64,000 nucleotides of DNA from JAIYCX01 sp964353175 (GCA_964353175.1 CAYGUX010000001.1:186001-250000); one strand, 5' to 3'. Numbered from the stretch's first letter, positions 44,527-53,751 are shown. Program-made: numbers and translations. The notes: generated by a model not told the origin, from the sequence alone.

Positions 44527-45276
44527 CTATCGATTCTTTTGTGGTCTCTTGGGAGAAGTTTCCTGAAACTCGCTCAACAATTTTAATATTTCATCAGCAA
44601 AGCTACTACCATCTGATATAGAAACAGCGGTTTCCAATTTAACCAAGTAACAATTAGGAATCTTCTTCGCGATATACTCACTTTCGCTCTGGCTAAATAG
44701 ACTTGCGGTCTTAGAAATCAAAACTAAAATTGGGCATCTAATTCGATGCAAAAAAGGTCGAGAGTTAAAGCCTCTACCAGAAGCCCTAAACGGCAAGCCC
44801 ACAGGAAGATAACTCTCAACCTTATCAATAAACTGCTCCATGAATGTCGGGTGCACTCTCGATCTCGGGTCTATCAATACTGCTCTTCTAAATAACTTCG
44901 GATCAAGAAGGCATAAGGCTTGAGCAACATTCGCACCATCTTCGCTTGCAACCAGAGTAATTCTCTTCAAACGAAGAACACCCAACTCTGCGAGTAGTTT
45001 TGTGGCGTAAGAAATAAGCTCTTCACCCTCAGGGATGAGACTTCGAAGAACTGCGACCTTAGAAGAAACTGGACCTACCTTACCTAGAAAAAAGTCATAG
45101 GCGACAGGATCCAAATTCACATTCGGAAGAATAAAAAGAAAACATCCATCAACACTTGCTAGTTCATCAGGCTCGATCAATTCAATTTTAATCTCACTTG
45201 AACTTTCCTTCTCACCTGTTCCTTCAGAACCAATCCCCTTAAAACTAAACTCTTCTACTTCTAAAATTTCGCTCAT
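44527..45276 (-). CDS. Alpha/beta-hydrolase-fold protein without a catalytic triad
   Basis: A 249-residue cytoplasmic protein with the strand-helix order of an alpha/beta hydrolase. The nucleophile elbow should read GxSxG; instead the segment reads LVASEDGANVA (near residues 107-117), placing Glu where the Ser belongs. The later strand ILVLISKTASLF lacks the Asp, and the position for the catalytic His (VSISDGSSFADE) has none. I infer a non-enzymatic scaffold or a very divergent member. The start overlaps the stop of the FrhB-like gene by 4 bp, so the two are coupled. Confidence 0.6.
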   Translation of the reverse strand: MSEILEVEEFSFKGIGSEGTGEKESSSEIKIELIEPDELASVDGCFLFILPNVNLDPVAYDFFLGKVGPVSSKVAVLRSLIPEGEELISYATKLLAELGVLRLKRITLVASEDGANVAQALCLLDPKLFRRAVLIDPRSRVHPTFMEQFIDKVESYLPVGLPFRASGRGFNSRPFLHRIRCPILVLISKTASLFSQSESEYIAKKIPNCYLVKLETAVSISDGSSFADEILKLLSEFQETSPKRPQKNR

Positions 45277-46751
45277 TTTTCACCTCGAGCAGATGAATCA
45301 CTCACTAATTTCCTTTCTTTTTTATTGTTACGACGATCTCTTCGCCAGTTGCGGAATTCTCTTCTGTAATAATTAAGTTTAAGTAAAAAATATCCAAGCT
45401 CACTATAGGCAAGCTTTAACATAGGACGTTTACCCCAAGTCATAAAACATAAGATATGAGTCAGTATCCCGATCTCCGTTTCAATTAAATGTTTACCCTT
45501 AATCTTAGGTGTTTGAAAGTCGTAATCAGGTATAGCAAGCCCTTGCCTTCTCCTAGTTTCAATCACTCTCCATGCGCGGTTTTTCTTCTCAACGGCCATC
45601 ATGATATTACTTTTCCTAGCCTGATCCTCTCGAATTGGAACGACCATAATATCGCCCCGTTCTTCCGAAGCCTTCATAGCCTTTACCCCAGCATCAGTCC
45701 TAGCTAAGGTAAAACTATATCCGTCATAAAAATCTATAGTCTCATTCGGTGGGGTCATCCATGGATCACCCACTGCGATATCAGCAAACTCAGCGGTAGA
45801 ATCATAACATGTCATACATCTAGCAGGAGTATATAAACGATATAATATATTTAACATCTCCGTAGAACTTGGCCTGTAGCCTGATTTTTTCGGGAAATAA
45901 ACTGGCTCGGTACTTCCGTCCTTATGCTCAACATAAGGTGTACCAGGATGCTTTCCTTCTCTTGGGATATAACGTTTAACGTTATCCTGATCCTTAATTA
46001 CATTATTCCACATCCAATGCATTGGTTCATGTTCAACAGCCGCATGACAAAAAATACCAATACTTAAAACAACCCGCTCTTTAAGTTTCTTATTTAATTT
46101 AGCAGCCTTTTGAAAACCATGTATCTGACAAGGCAAACCAACTATCGCGTAACGACCTTCAGTATTAATGATTTCTTGAAAAGCGACATTCGTGGGTGAG
46201 ATAGCGTATTTAGATTTTAATGAAGAAATCAAATCGTCTTTATTACGCGCGATAATGGGTTTACCTTTCCATGGCACCTTATCATCTGAGCATACAACAA
46301 GTGCGCCATCAATCGCTCCCGATTCGAGCATGGACAACAACAAGCCTGTCACCAATCCACCACTAGAAGAATGATAACGAACATCCTTATCCGTAGCATA
46401 AGAAATACTAGCCTCTTTAAAATACCCGTGAGTATCCGTTGGCTCAGGTGCTTCTTTAAATAATTCCTTTGCAATACTAGGCGCGCTAAACTCATCACCC
46501 GGACAAACCCTTACGCAAAGATCACAATCCGTACAAGCGCCAAGATTCTTAACTTCAGGATATTCCTCTGAATCCAATCCAAGAACTTTAGTAGGACAAA
46601 TACCCACACAGCTTCCACACCTATGACACAGACCATTATCTATGATTTGTGCCAGAGACTTTAAGGCACGAGGAGGCTCAGTAGGCTCATTTAAGACCCG
46701 AAGAGGAGACACTAGAGTGCCTGTTTTTCTTAGTGGAAGGGTATCTGACAT
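45273..46751 (-). CDS. FrhB-like F420/flavin iron-sulfur oxidoreductase
   Basis: A 492-residue protein of the coenzyme F420 hydrogenase/dehydrogenase beta-subunit family. Two 4Fe-4S clusters are predicted from CxxCxxCxxxC at Cys42-45-48-52 and Cys73-76-79-83. The rest is the FrhB N and C domains (SSGGLVTGLLLSMLESGAIDGALVV, YAIVGLPCQIHGFQKA, CYDSTAEFADIAVGDPW). Family members reduce diverse substrates, and many in non-methanogens bind FAD rather than F420. The gene is linked to a catalytically dead hydrolase-like protein. The substrate is unknown; polysaccharide modification and quinone chemistry are both possible. Confidence 0.85.
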   Translation of the reverse strand: MSDTLPLRKTGTLVSPLRVLNEPTEPPRALKSLAQIIDNGLCHRCGSCVGICPTKVLGLDSEEYPEVKNLGACTDCDLCVRVCPGDEFSAPSIAKELFKEAPEPTDTHGYFKEASISYATDKDVRYHSSSGGLVTGLLLSMLESGAIDGALVVCSDDKVPWKGKPIIARNKDDLISSLKSKYAISPTNVAFQEIINTEGRYAIVGLPCQIHGFQKAAKLNKKLKERVVLSIGIFCHAAVEHEPMHWMWNNVIKDQDNVKRYIPREGKHPGTPYVEHKDGSTEPVYFPKKSGYRPSSTEMLNILYRLYTPARCMTCYDSTAEFADIAVGDPWMTPPNETIDFYDGYSFTLARTDAGVKAMKASEERGDIMVVPIREDQARKSNIMMAVEKKNRAWRVIETRRRQGLAIPDYDFQTPKIKGKHLIETEIGILTHILCFMTWGKRPMLKLAYSELGYFLLKLNYYRREFRNWRRDRRNNKKERKLVSDSSARGEK

Positions 46752-46859
46752 TATTTTTAACTTATATTTTCGTTAGAGAATGTAATATAAAGGTAGCAAA
46801 AATGATAGTCATTAGTGCCTTATGGTTTTCAGGCTTTCTATAATGGGAAATTACCTTAA

Positions 46860-46905
46860 AATTCTCGAGAATTAATTGTCTGTTTAATTGGGAATATGTT
46901 AATAT
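46860..46905 (+). promoter_or_regulatory. Palindrome and promoter of the MNT/HepT pair
   Basis: AATTCTCGAGAATT (46860-46873) is a perfect 14-base palindrome. Directly behind it lie TTGTCT (46876-46881), an 18-base spacer, and TAATAT (46900-46905), a plausible -35/-10 pair for the toxin-antitoxin genes. The MNT start codon is only seven bases further on, so the transcript may be leaderless. The palindrome could bind an autoregulator. Confidence 0.45.
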
Positions 46906-46912
46906 TCACGGC

Positions 46913-47224
46913 ATGAGCAGACTAGACAAACAGACAGTTTTTAAGATTATCAAAGAAAACAGTAGTAGCATAGAAGCGCTTGGCGTAATAACCCTTGGGT
47001 TATTCGGCTCCACCCTCACTAACACCAATCAAGAAAATAGTGATGTTGATCTACTGGTTGACTTTTCCCCACATTATTACAATTTTAATAACTTCATTCA
47101 ACTAGCGGAACTTCTTGAATCCATACTCGGGAAAAAAATCGACCTGCTCACTAAAAACTCCCTAAGTAAACACATAGGGCCATACATTTTAAAACAAGTG
47201 GAATATGTCGATTTCAGAAATTAA
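46913..47224 (+). CDS. mntA: MNT-domain nucleotidyltransferase antitoxin
   Basis: A 103-residue minimal nucleotidyltransferase. The active-site pattern GSx10DxD is present as Gly32-Ser33 and Asp44-Asp46. In characterised MntA/HepT pairs this protein inactivates HepT by adding AMP groups to the HepT tyrosine. It precedes hepT and overlaps it by 20 bp, the usual arrangement. A palindrome lies at its promoter. Confidence 0.9.
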   Translation: MSRLDKQTVFKIIKENSSSIEALGVITLGLFGSTLTNTNQENSDVDLLVDFSPHYYNFNNFIQLAELLESILGKKIDLLTKNSLSKHIGPYILKQVEYVDFRN

Positions 47225-47534
47225 CCTCATTAGACACATTTTAGACGAAATCAACTACCTAATTCTAACTTCTAACGACTTAGAGTATGAGGAGCTAATT
47301 AAAAATCCAACGCTACAAAAGGCCTTTGTGAGAAGTCTGGAGATTGTTGGCGAAGCGACCAAAAAGCTTCCCCCTGAATTTAGAAACTCCAATCCCAAGA
47401 TCGAATGGCGTTCAATGGCCGCAATGAGAGATAGATTAATACACAACTACTTCGATGTTGACTATCACATAGTCTGGGATGTAATCAAAAACCACCTACC
47501 CGATCTAAAAATGAAGTTGGAGAAGTTGACTTAG
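47205..47534 (+). CDS. hepT: HepT-like RNase toxin
   Basis: A 109-residue HepT (HEPN family, DUF86) RNase. The catalytic motif Rx4HxY is intact: Arg75, His80, Tyr82 in RDRLIHNY. The Tyr is the residue known to be AMPylated by MntA in this family. The gene overlaps mntA by 20 bp. It is followed 21 bp later by the oxidoreductase gene of the pathway-like set on the same strand. Confidence 0.92.
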   Translation: MSISEINLIRHILDEINYLILTSNDLEYEELIKNPTLQKAFVRSLEIVGEATKKLPPEFRNSNPKIEWRSMAAMRDRLIHNYFDVDYHIVWDVIKNHLPDLKMKLEKLT

Positions 47535-47555
47535 GTCGCCTTACCCATATTAACA

Positions 47556-48785
47556 ATGCCTTTAGACATGAGCGACACATACGATCTCATTATAATCGGT
47601 GCTGGCCCCGCGGGAATCGCTGCTGGTGTCGCGGCGAAAAATTGTGGTCTAAAGACCTTAATAGTCCACGCTGACTCTGAAATTGGGGGCCAAGCTACTA
47701 ACATCTACGTAGGCACTATTTGCGGCATACACAATAGATTTAATGGACGAGACGATATAGTTGGCAACTTTTCAAGAGAATTTTGTAGGCAACTAGCGAA
47801 CAAAAGCAAAACATCCGTTGTCACTAACAAGATGGGGCTATCCTACTTACCCTACCAAAGGGAAGCATTTCTAGCGCTTTCCAATGAGATGCTAAACGGA
47901 AAAAACATACAACTTAAACACAACACAAAGGTAACGAAAGTTCTAAGAGAACAAGACTCTATAAACTCCATTGAGATTACAAAAAAAGGGAGCACATTCA
48001 AGGTTCAAGCCTCAAATTACATAGACTGCTCAGGTAATGGCATTATCAGTATTTTAGCTGAGGCTGAACTGATCGAAGAAGAGCAGTATCAATATGGATC
48101 CATTGTAGTCGGACTAAAAGGAATTAAAGAAACAGACGAACAAGTTTTAAAACTAAGTTTATACAAAGAACTAGAAGAAGCGTATAGAAGCAACAAAATT
48201 AAACTTGGGGGTAAATCCCTTAGCCTAGTGACCGGAACAGCTAACACCTACCCTGACACTACTTATCTTAAATTCAATTCTCTTAACAATGAACTAACCT
48301 ACGAAGAAGAAATGACACTTCTTAATGAAATCCTAAATCATCTAAAAACAAAAACATCTTTCAAGAATATTGCCATACACTTTTTATCTAAGTCCAGAGG
48401 AGTCAGAAGTTCTATTCGCCCCATAGGCAAAACCATACTCAGCGATCAGGCCGTACTAAACTCTGAAAAATCTCAAGGCTCCATAGCCAGAGGGATCTGG
48501 CCAGTAGAACTATGGAAAGGAGAAAAGCCACCCCTCATAGAACACCTCAAAGATGATAGCTATTACGACATACCCTACACCTGCCTACAGTCTAAAGGTT
48601 TCAGTAACTTACTTTCCGCAGGCAGAGCACTATCCTCTGAAGAAAAAGCCCATTCATCTGCGAGAGTAATAGGCACCGCCCTTCAAACAGGTCATGCCGC
48701 GGGCTTTCTTGCTGGACGAATGACCGAAGGACAAGATATTAAAGAAGCTGTAAAAAAATATCAAAGCTTAGAGGGCTTGGAATAG
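47556..48785 (+). CDS. FAD-dependent oxidoreductase
   Basis: A 409-residue flavoprotein of the FAD_oxidored type. The dinucleotide loop is GAGPAG (15-20), preceded by YDLIIIG, and a conserved block SRGVRSSIRPIG appears at about 284-295. The C-terminus carries the second FAD-binding stretch SSARVIGTALQTGHAAG. The ATG at 47568 (residue 5) is an alternative start. It lies 1 bp ahead of the adenylating enzyme gene, so a role in oxidation of the same precursor is likely. Substrate unknown. Confidence 0.85.
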   Translation: MPLDMSDTYDLIIIGAGPAGIAAGVAAKNCGLKTLIVHADSEIGGQATNIYVGTICGIHNRFNGRDDIVGNFSREFCRQLANKSKTSVVTNKMGLSYLPYQREAFLALSNEMLNGKNIQLKHNTKVTKVLREQDSINSIEITKKGSTFKVQASNYIDCSGNGIISILAEAELIEEEQYQYGSIVVGLKGIKETDEQVLKLSLYKELEEAYRSNKIKLGGKSLSLVTGTANTYPDTTYLKFNSLNNELTYEEEMTLLNEILNHLKTKTSFKNIAIHFLSKSRGVRSSIRPIGKTILSDQAVLNSEKSQGSIARGIWPVELWKGEKPPLIEHLKDDSYYDIPYTCLQSKGFSNLLSAGRALSSEEKAHSSARVIGTALQTGHAAGFLAGRMTEGQDIKEAVKKYQSLEGLE

Positions 48786-48786
48786 A

Positions 48787-50145
48787 ATGAATTTAAGAGA
48801 GCAGATCATAAAAGGAGTAAATCAGGCTAAGGATAAGCCCGCATTTATTTCCGAGAATGACATATTCAGCTACCACGATCTTCATAAAGATGCCGAGTCA
48901 CTCGCCGAGCATATTAGATCAGAAGGAATAGAACCTGGAAGCTATCTATGCCTAGAAGTCGATAAAAACAGAGACTTCTTAGTTGGCTTACTTACTTCCA
49001 TAATCACACAAGTAGTTTTAATTCCCCTTAAATATGGTCTAAAGGAAAAGGAACGAGCAAGCCTAATTGCAATAAGTACCCCAGAGTATCTACTCACAAT
49101 AGAGCAAGGGAAGTGGCATATTTTAAAAACTACTTACTCTGTACCAGAAGAAATCAAAGCCATTTGCCCCGAAGGAGGCTTTGTAAGACCTACATCAGGC
49201 ACAACTAATGCTTCAAAGGGAGTCCTTATTTCTAGTCATTCAGCGCAAAAAAGAGTGAACGCAAGCATAACATCGCTCGACCTAACTTCCTCGGATAAGG
49301 TACTTTGCCTCATGGCTTACCCATACCACTTTGTAGCCTCGCTATTAAGCTTTATTGCAAAAGGCATTACAATCATCACCCCCTCCGTATTCAGTGAAGA
49401 GGCTCTAAGTGAATCCTGCGAAGATTCCCTACCCACTATCATTTACGCAAGCCCATATCACTTCTCACTACTTACTGAGATGAACTTAGAAAGAGAACTA
49501 AAAGATGTAAGACTTACGATCAGCACCGGCACAAAGCTCCCATCAATGACTAGAGCAAAATTCGCCGAAAAATACAAAAAGCCAATCACTGAAATATTCG
49601 GCATTATTGAAGTTGGCTTAGCACTACAAAACACAAACTCAGACGTAACACTCTCGGTAATTCCTCCTATAGAAAATGAAATTAGTAAGGAAGGCGCTCT
49701 ACTACTAAAAGGTCCTGGAATGTTTGATGCCTATCTTTCGCCGTTTAGACCATGCTCAGACATATTAAACGACTCTTGGTTTAGCACAGGTGACTTAGCA
49801 GAGAGAACGGAATCTGGAGATATCATCATTCTTGGAAGGTCAAACTCCGCAATTCATATTGGCGCTCATAAAGTATTCCCTGAAGAAATAGAAGAAACAC
49901 TTCTAGAGTTCACAGGCATTACTAACGCAAGGGTTTATGCAATTCCTCACAGCCTATTTGGATCAGAGATACAGGCCGAAATTACGGTTTCGCAAGAAAT
50001 AAACGAAAAGGAAGTTTTAAGTTACCTCAGAAAAAGGCTTGGCTCTTTAAAGACACCTAAAAACATAAAGGTGACTGACAGTATCGAGCAAACCCTGACA
50101 GGCAAGACCAAAAGAAGCGAATTGAGCTTAGGTAAGACCTCATGA
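48787..50145 (+). CDS. ANL-family acyl/aryl adenylating enzyme
   Basis: A 452-residue AMP-dependent synthetase/ligase. The P-loop-like core motif is TSGTTNASKGV (136-146), followed by ...FGIIEVGLAL... and the hinge STGDL...GDIIILGRSNSAIHIGAHKVFPEEIE (about 340-370). The C-terminal lysine motif is LTGKTKRSE. It is about 100 residues shorter than typical fatty-acyl ligases, similar to the short ligases of aryl-polyene and flexirubin pathways. It activates an acid with ATP for transfer to CoA or an acyl carrier protein. The next gene overlaps by 4 bp. Confidence 0.85.
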   Translation: MNLREQIIKGVNQAKDKPAFISENDIFSYHDLHKDAESLAEHIRSEGIEPGSYLCLEVDKNRDFLVGLLTSIITQVVLIPLKYGLKEKERASLIAISTPEYLLTIEQGKWHILKTTYSVPEEIKAICPEGGFVRPTSGTTNASKGVLISSHSAQKRVNASITSLDLTSSDKVLCLMAYPYHFVASLLSFIAKGITIITPSVFSEEALSESCEDSLPTIIYASPYHFSLLTEMNLERELKDVRLTISTGTKLPSMTRAKFAEKYKKPITEIFGIIEVGLALQNTNSDVTLSVIPPIENEISKEGALLLKGPGMFDAYLSPFRPCSDILNDSWFSTGDLAERTESGDIIILGRSNSAIHIGAHKVFPEEIEETLLEFTGITNARVYAIPHSLFGSEIQAEITVSQEINEKEVLSYLRKRLGSLKTPKNIKVTDSIEQTLTGKTKRSELSLGKTS

Positions 50146-51182
50146 CAACCTTCCTAGCTCTACCACTGCTACTTGGTTTAATAATACTAGATAGGCCAAG
50201 CTGGGAACATAGCATTCTTTTTTTAGGCCTAAGTATTTTAGAGCTGTTAAAAAAGGATAATAACAAACTAAGAACCATTAGAATCTCTTTTTTTCTAACC
50301 TTAGCCTTAATCAACCTAAGTACACCAACTTTTAAAGTAAGTCTCTTCTATCCTGTTTTTATGAATGCCCTAGCTAGCTTTCTATTCATTGAGTCCTATC
50401 TTAAAGAGGAAACTTTAATAGAAAAATTTGCTAGAAAATACGAAAATGACTTCAATGCGCAAAAGAAAAGATATTGCTTTAACTTAAACACCTACTGGTC
50501 TATTCTGATGCTAACTTTAACTCTAATCTCACTTTATACAGCTTTAGCTATGAATAAACATCTATGGTTGCTTTGGAATGGATTAATCAGCTACCTTATC
50601 ATAGGTAGCTCAATCTTAGGTGAGTACGCCTATCGACAATGGTTCAAAAAGAAATCTGCCAAAGTGGTCCTCCTAATGCTCGTAACCATAAGCCTAAACT
50701 CTAGTATCGCGAACTCTCAAACCTGCCCACCTCCACCAAAGAACAAAAAACTAATCTTCACGGAACTAAGATACATTCCCCACATCAGTAAGCCCGTTAA
50801 AGTAACGGGCTACCTAGAAATTCAAGACAATGAAAACTACACTTGGGAAACCGATGGCGACTATGCCTCAAAGATTGAACAAAGAGGAGACACTGCTACT
50901 TTCTACAAAAAGGAAGATGACGAATGGATCAAAACTGAGTCGAACGAATTCCTAGATATTTTCCTAGAAATCAATTCCGCTATCAACGGCACAACAAACA
51001 CCAAGAACAAAAAACTAAAAAGCGATTGCAAGATAGCAGAAGACGGCACATGGGCACTGAGCTTAGTCCCAATCGATGAAGGCTTAGAAATTGAATCCAT
51101 TAAGATCGAAGGGAAAGAAAACCCAAGTAAGTTCTCTATGGAGATGAAGAATGGGTTTAAGTCTTTTGTTAGTTATCATTAG
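50142..51182 (+). CDS. Fusion of a COG4648-like membrane protein with a LolA-like domain
   Basis: A 346-residue two-part protein. Residues 1-190 hold about six hydrophobic helices of the type found in COG4648 membrane proteins. After a signal-like hydrophobic stretch (VVLLMLVTISLNSSIANS) residues 195-346 are a soluble beta-rich domain resembling LolA-type outer-membrane lipoprotein carriers (FTELRYIPHISKPVKVTGYLEI, SKIEQRGDTATFYKKEDDEW, SLVPIDEGLEIESIKIEGKENPSKFSMEM). In aryl-polyene clusters a COG4648 protein and a LolA-like protein are encoded separately; here they appear joined. The start overlaps the ligase gene by 4 bp. I am fairly sure of both halves; the fusion needs transcript or sequence confirmation. 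Confidence 0.7.
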   Translation: MTTFLALPLLLGLIILDRPSWEHSILFLGLSILELLKKDNNKLRTIRISFFLTLALINLSTPTFKVSLFYPVFMNALASFLFIESYLKEETLIEKFARKYENDFNAQKKRYCFNLNTYWSILMLTLTLISLYTALAMNKHLWLLWNGLISYLIIGSSILGEYAYRQWFKKKSAKVVLLMLVTISLNSSIANSQTCPPPPKNKKLIFTELRYIPHISKPVKVTGYLEIQDNENYTWETDGDYASKIEQRGDTATFYKKEDDEWIKTESNEFLDIFLEINSAINGTTNTKNKKLKSDCKIAEDGTWALSLVPIDEGLEIESIKIEGKENPSKFSMEMKNGFKSFVSYH

Positions 51183-51213
51183 TGTCCCTAAAAGACCGAA
51201 CATAACTATGCCA

Positions 51214-51262
51214 TTATAGCATCATAATACTTGCAACAATTTGCAGATTTATGCTATCATAA
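51214..51262 (+). promoter_or_regulatory. Paired operator-like sites upstream of hipA
   Basis: TTATAGCATCATAA (51214-51227) and TTATGCTATCATAA (51249-51262) are near-copies 35 bases apart; the second is a perfect inverted repeat TTATG-N4-CATAA read on the other strand. They flank the likely promoter (TTGCAA at 51231, TATCAT at 51256-51261). HipB-type antitoxins bind such repeated palindromes to repress their own operon. Confidence 0.4.
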
Positions 51263-51268
51263 CATCAT

Positions 51269-52558
51269 ATGGCTATCCTCGAAGAACTTACTCTTGAAAT
51301 CCACATCGATCATAAATGGACTGTCGCAGGCACTATCTCTTGCCAGAATCCCCAACTTGGCTACAGGGGATATTCTACCCTAGCCTACGACGAACAATAC
51401 GTGGATAAACATCTTTTAAAGTCCGATGCGTCCGCGCTCTCTTGCAGATTCCCTGTGAGCTATGAATTTCATCGCCTTGAGTGCTGGCCTGCATTTATTC
51501 TGGACATTCTACCTTCTGGGGCAGGTAGACGCTTTTGGCTTAGTAAACTTGGACTACCAAATGGGCCTAATGCTGACTGGCCACTCCTTTCAGTTGGAAG
51601 TGGCAACTCTCCTGGCAATATTAGGATCACGAAGAACGAAATGAATGCAGAGGGACCAACTCTCTCTCACCCCGGATTTGAGCGAAGTGCTATTTTGGAA
51701 AGGAACGAAGACTTCATAGAATACGCCTTAGAAACAGGCGCACCCATCACTGGCTCAAGTGGAGCACAAGGTGATGCACCTAAGTTTTTACTAACACAAG
51801 ACAAACAAGGTAAGTGGCACGCAGATGGTGCCCTACTTGACGAAAAAGCTAGCAAACACTGGATTGTTAAATTTCCTAGAGGAAAACACGAGTCTGACAA
51901 AAAAATCCTCAGAAACGAAGCATCATATATGCACCTCGCTCTCCTACTAGGACTAAACGTTAAGGAACTTCCCATATTTGAAGAAGATGCCCTATTCGTC
52001 CCTCGCTTCGATAGAATTATCAATATAAAAGGTAACACTCAAACAGTTGAAAGACTTGGCTTAGAAAGCCTTTGCTCAGCTAGTGGAATAAGTGAATTTG
52101 GTTATATCTTTAAACTAGAAGATCTTTGTAAAACCATCTTTAGCTACTCCACTAACGCCCTCGAAGACATACTAGAGTTCATCTTCAGAGACATTCTAAA
52201 TTTGATCTGTGGAAACACTGATAACCACGCAAGAAATACATCACTTATAAAAAACCTAGATGGATCTATCCGACTTTCCCCTCTCTATGATTTCGCCCCC
52301 ATGTACATAGACAGAGAAGGTATCGCACGTTTAAATAGATGGAAATGCTTTGAAAGCAGTGGCGCACTGGACCTAAAAAGAATAATAGAATGGCTCGTAA
52401 GTGAATTTTCTTTTGATAGGAACTTAGTAGAAACTAGATTTACAGAATTTAAGCATAAATTAACGTCCATATCAGATTTCTTAAAGGACACTGGAATAGA
52501 TGAAGACATACAAAAACGTATTCTTCTAAGTTATAAATCTCTTAAAAATGTTTGGTGA
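51269..52558 (+). CDS. hipA: HipA-family Ser/Thr kinase toxin
   Basis: A 429-residue HipA kinase. The N-terminal HipA_N region runs to about 110, the glycine-rich loop region is SSGAQGDAPK (163-172), the catalytic Asp318 lies in GNTDNHARN (315-323), and the metal-binding Asp341 in YDFAP. HipA phosphorylates glutamyl-tRNA synthetase or related targets and causes growth arrest. It is followed 3 bp later by an HTH gene that should neutralise it. The order toxin before antitoxin is reversed compared with E. coli. Confidence 0.9.
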   Translation: MAILEELTLEIHIDHKWTVAGTISCQNPQLGYRGYSTLAYDEQYVDKHLLKSDASALSCRFPVSYEFHRLECWPAFILDILPSGAGRRFWLSKLGLPNGPNADWPLLSVGSGNSPGNIRITKNEMNAEGPTLSHPGFERSAILERNEDFIEYALETGAPITGSSGAQGDAPKFLLTQDKQGKWHADGALLDEKASKHWIVKFPRGKHESDKKILRNEASYMHLALLLGLNVKELPIFEEDALFVPRFDRIINIKGNTQTVERLGLESLCSASGISEFGYIFKLEDLCKTIFSYSTNALEDILEFIFRDILNLICGNTDNHARNTSLIKNLDGSIRLSPLYDFAPMYIDREGIARLNRWKCFESSGALDLKRIIEWLVSEFSFDRNLVETRFTEFKHKLTSISDFLKDTGIDEDIQKRILLSYKSLKNVW

Positions 52559-52561
52559 GTT

Positions 52562-52840
52562 TTGAAGAACTCTAAATCTACCATGCAGTTAAGAGAAGAG
52601 TTAGATACTCTCACTCCAATTTCGAACCTAACACTAGGCGAACAAATCAAAAGAATGCGACAAATTACTAAAAAAACTCAAATTGAATATGCAAAGTGGT
52701 TAGGTATTGCGCCTAGAATTATAATCGATCTGGAGAACGGTAAAGGCAATCCCACTCTTTCAACCCTAAGAAAGATAGGTTTACCTTTTGGCTTAAATGT
52801 TTTCATGGGAAAAGGTAAACACACGTCACAAAGTAGTTAG
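52562..52840 (+). CDS. hipB: HipB-like XRE-type antitoxin
   Basis: A 92-residue helix-turn-helix protein. The XRE domain spans about 25-85 (LGEQIKRMRQITKKTQIEYAKWLGIAPRIIIDLENGKGNPT). The frame opens with TTG 52562, and ATG 52583 is an alternative start. It lies 3 bp after hipA, so it should be its antitoxin and the repressor of the operators upstream of hipA. Confidence 0.8.
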   Translation: MKNSKSTMQLREELDTLTPISNLTLGEQIKRMRQITKKTQIEYAKWLGIAPRIIIDLENGKGNPTLSTLRKIGLPFGLNVFMGKGKHTSQSS

Positions 52841-52846
52841 GTCAGA

Positions 52847-53524
52847 TCAAGACTGCTCTGACGTAGATTCTCTCTCTACCGCAGGCAAACCATTATCTTT
52901 TCGATATTGAGCTTCAAAATTTTTAAAGCCTACTTCAACCAACCTCATAGTTTCGCTAATCGCATCTTCTACTCCTGAGACTTTTAAAGCTCCGATCTCA
53001 CCTAAGATATCTCTTGCCTGGCCATAACCTTTCTCAACGCCACTTCTAATTGCACTCATAAAGGAGCTTAACAACTCTTCCCCTTGCATATCCGTATTCT
53101 GAGCTGCATATGTAGAGAATAACGCGAGGGTACCTTGAATGATATTATTGGATATTTTCTCTGAGGTATTATCTTCTGGAGCAGTCGAAACTACATAGTC
53201 AGGAAAGTCATTCTGTATAGCCTCGTTAATCTTATCTAGAATCTGCTGCGCGGTAAGCTCTAAACTTGATCCCACTGAAGTAGAGCTAATATCAACTCTA
53301 TCTTCTTTCGATTTTAATTTTTTAGGTAAAAAATTATCGAGAGTAAACTGGCGTATGCCTTTATGTTTTAAATCAGCAACACCTTTATCGCTGTGAACTT
53401 CTTTTGATTTTATATCATCAAATGTAGACGCAGACTTAGAGGCTCGCTTAGAATCCAATTTAGCATCGGACTTAGAGGCTTTTTGATCGTAAGAATTAAT
53501 AGCAGACGGATTATCTATTCTCAT
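52847..53524 (-). CDS. DUF5610-like protein
   Basis: A 225-residue soluble protein. The first 100 residues are Ser/Lys/Asp rich and probably disordered. The remainder is helical and, from memory, resembles DUF5610 (LTAQQILDKINEAIQN, then IIQGTLALFSTYAAQNTDMQGEELLSSFMSAIRSGVEKGYGQAR and LGEIGALKVSGVEDAISETM). Proteins of this kind occur in bacteria with flagella-type surface systems, but no function is established that I know. It converges with hipB with a 6 bp gap. Confidence 0.65.
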   Translation of the reverse strand: MRIDNPSAINSYDQKASKSDAKLDSKRASKSASTFDDIKSKEVHSDKGVADLKHKGIRQFTLDNFLPKKLKSKEDRVDISSTSVGSSLELTAQQILDKINEAIQNDFPDYVVSTAPEDNTSEKISNNIIQGTLALFSTYAAQNTDMQGEELLSSFMSAIRSGVEKGYGQARDILGEIGALKVSGVEDAISETMRLVEVGFKNFEAQYRKDNGLPAVERESTSEQS

Positions 53525-53751
53525 ACTTCCTTCCTAGAATAAGATTGGTATTACACACCCTATAAGTCGGGATAAGCATGTAGATGCTTAAGGAATTGGG
53601 GCTATAATTATAACCCCTTCCTACGTAGCAAGCCTGCAAGTCTATTTACCTAAAAACAACTAATAATGTAGGAAACTTAGGACTATCGCCTGAATAGCGC
53701 CGTAGGAACTTTTGAAACAAATTTGTAGCCTAAATAAAGTAGCCCCGCACC

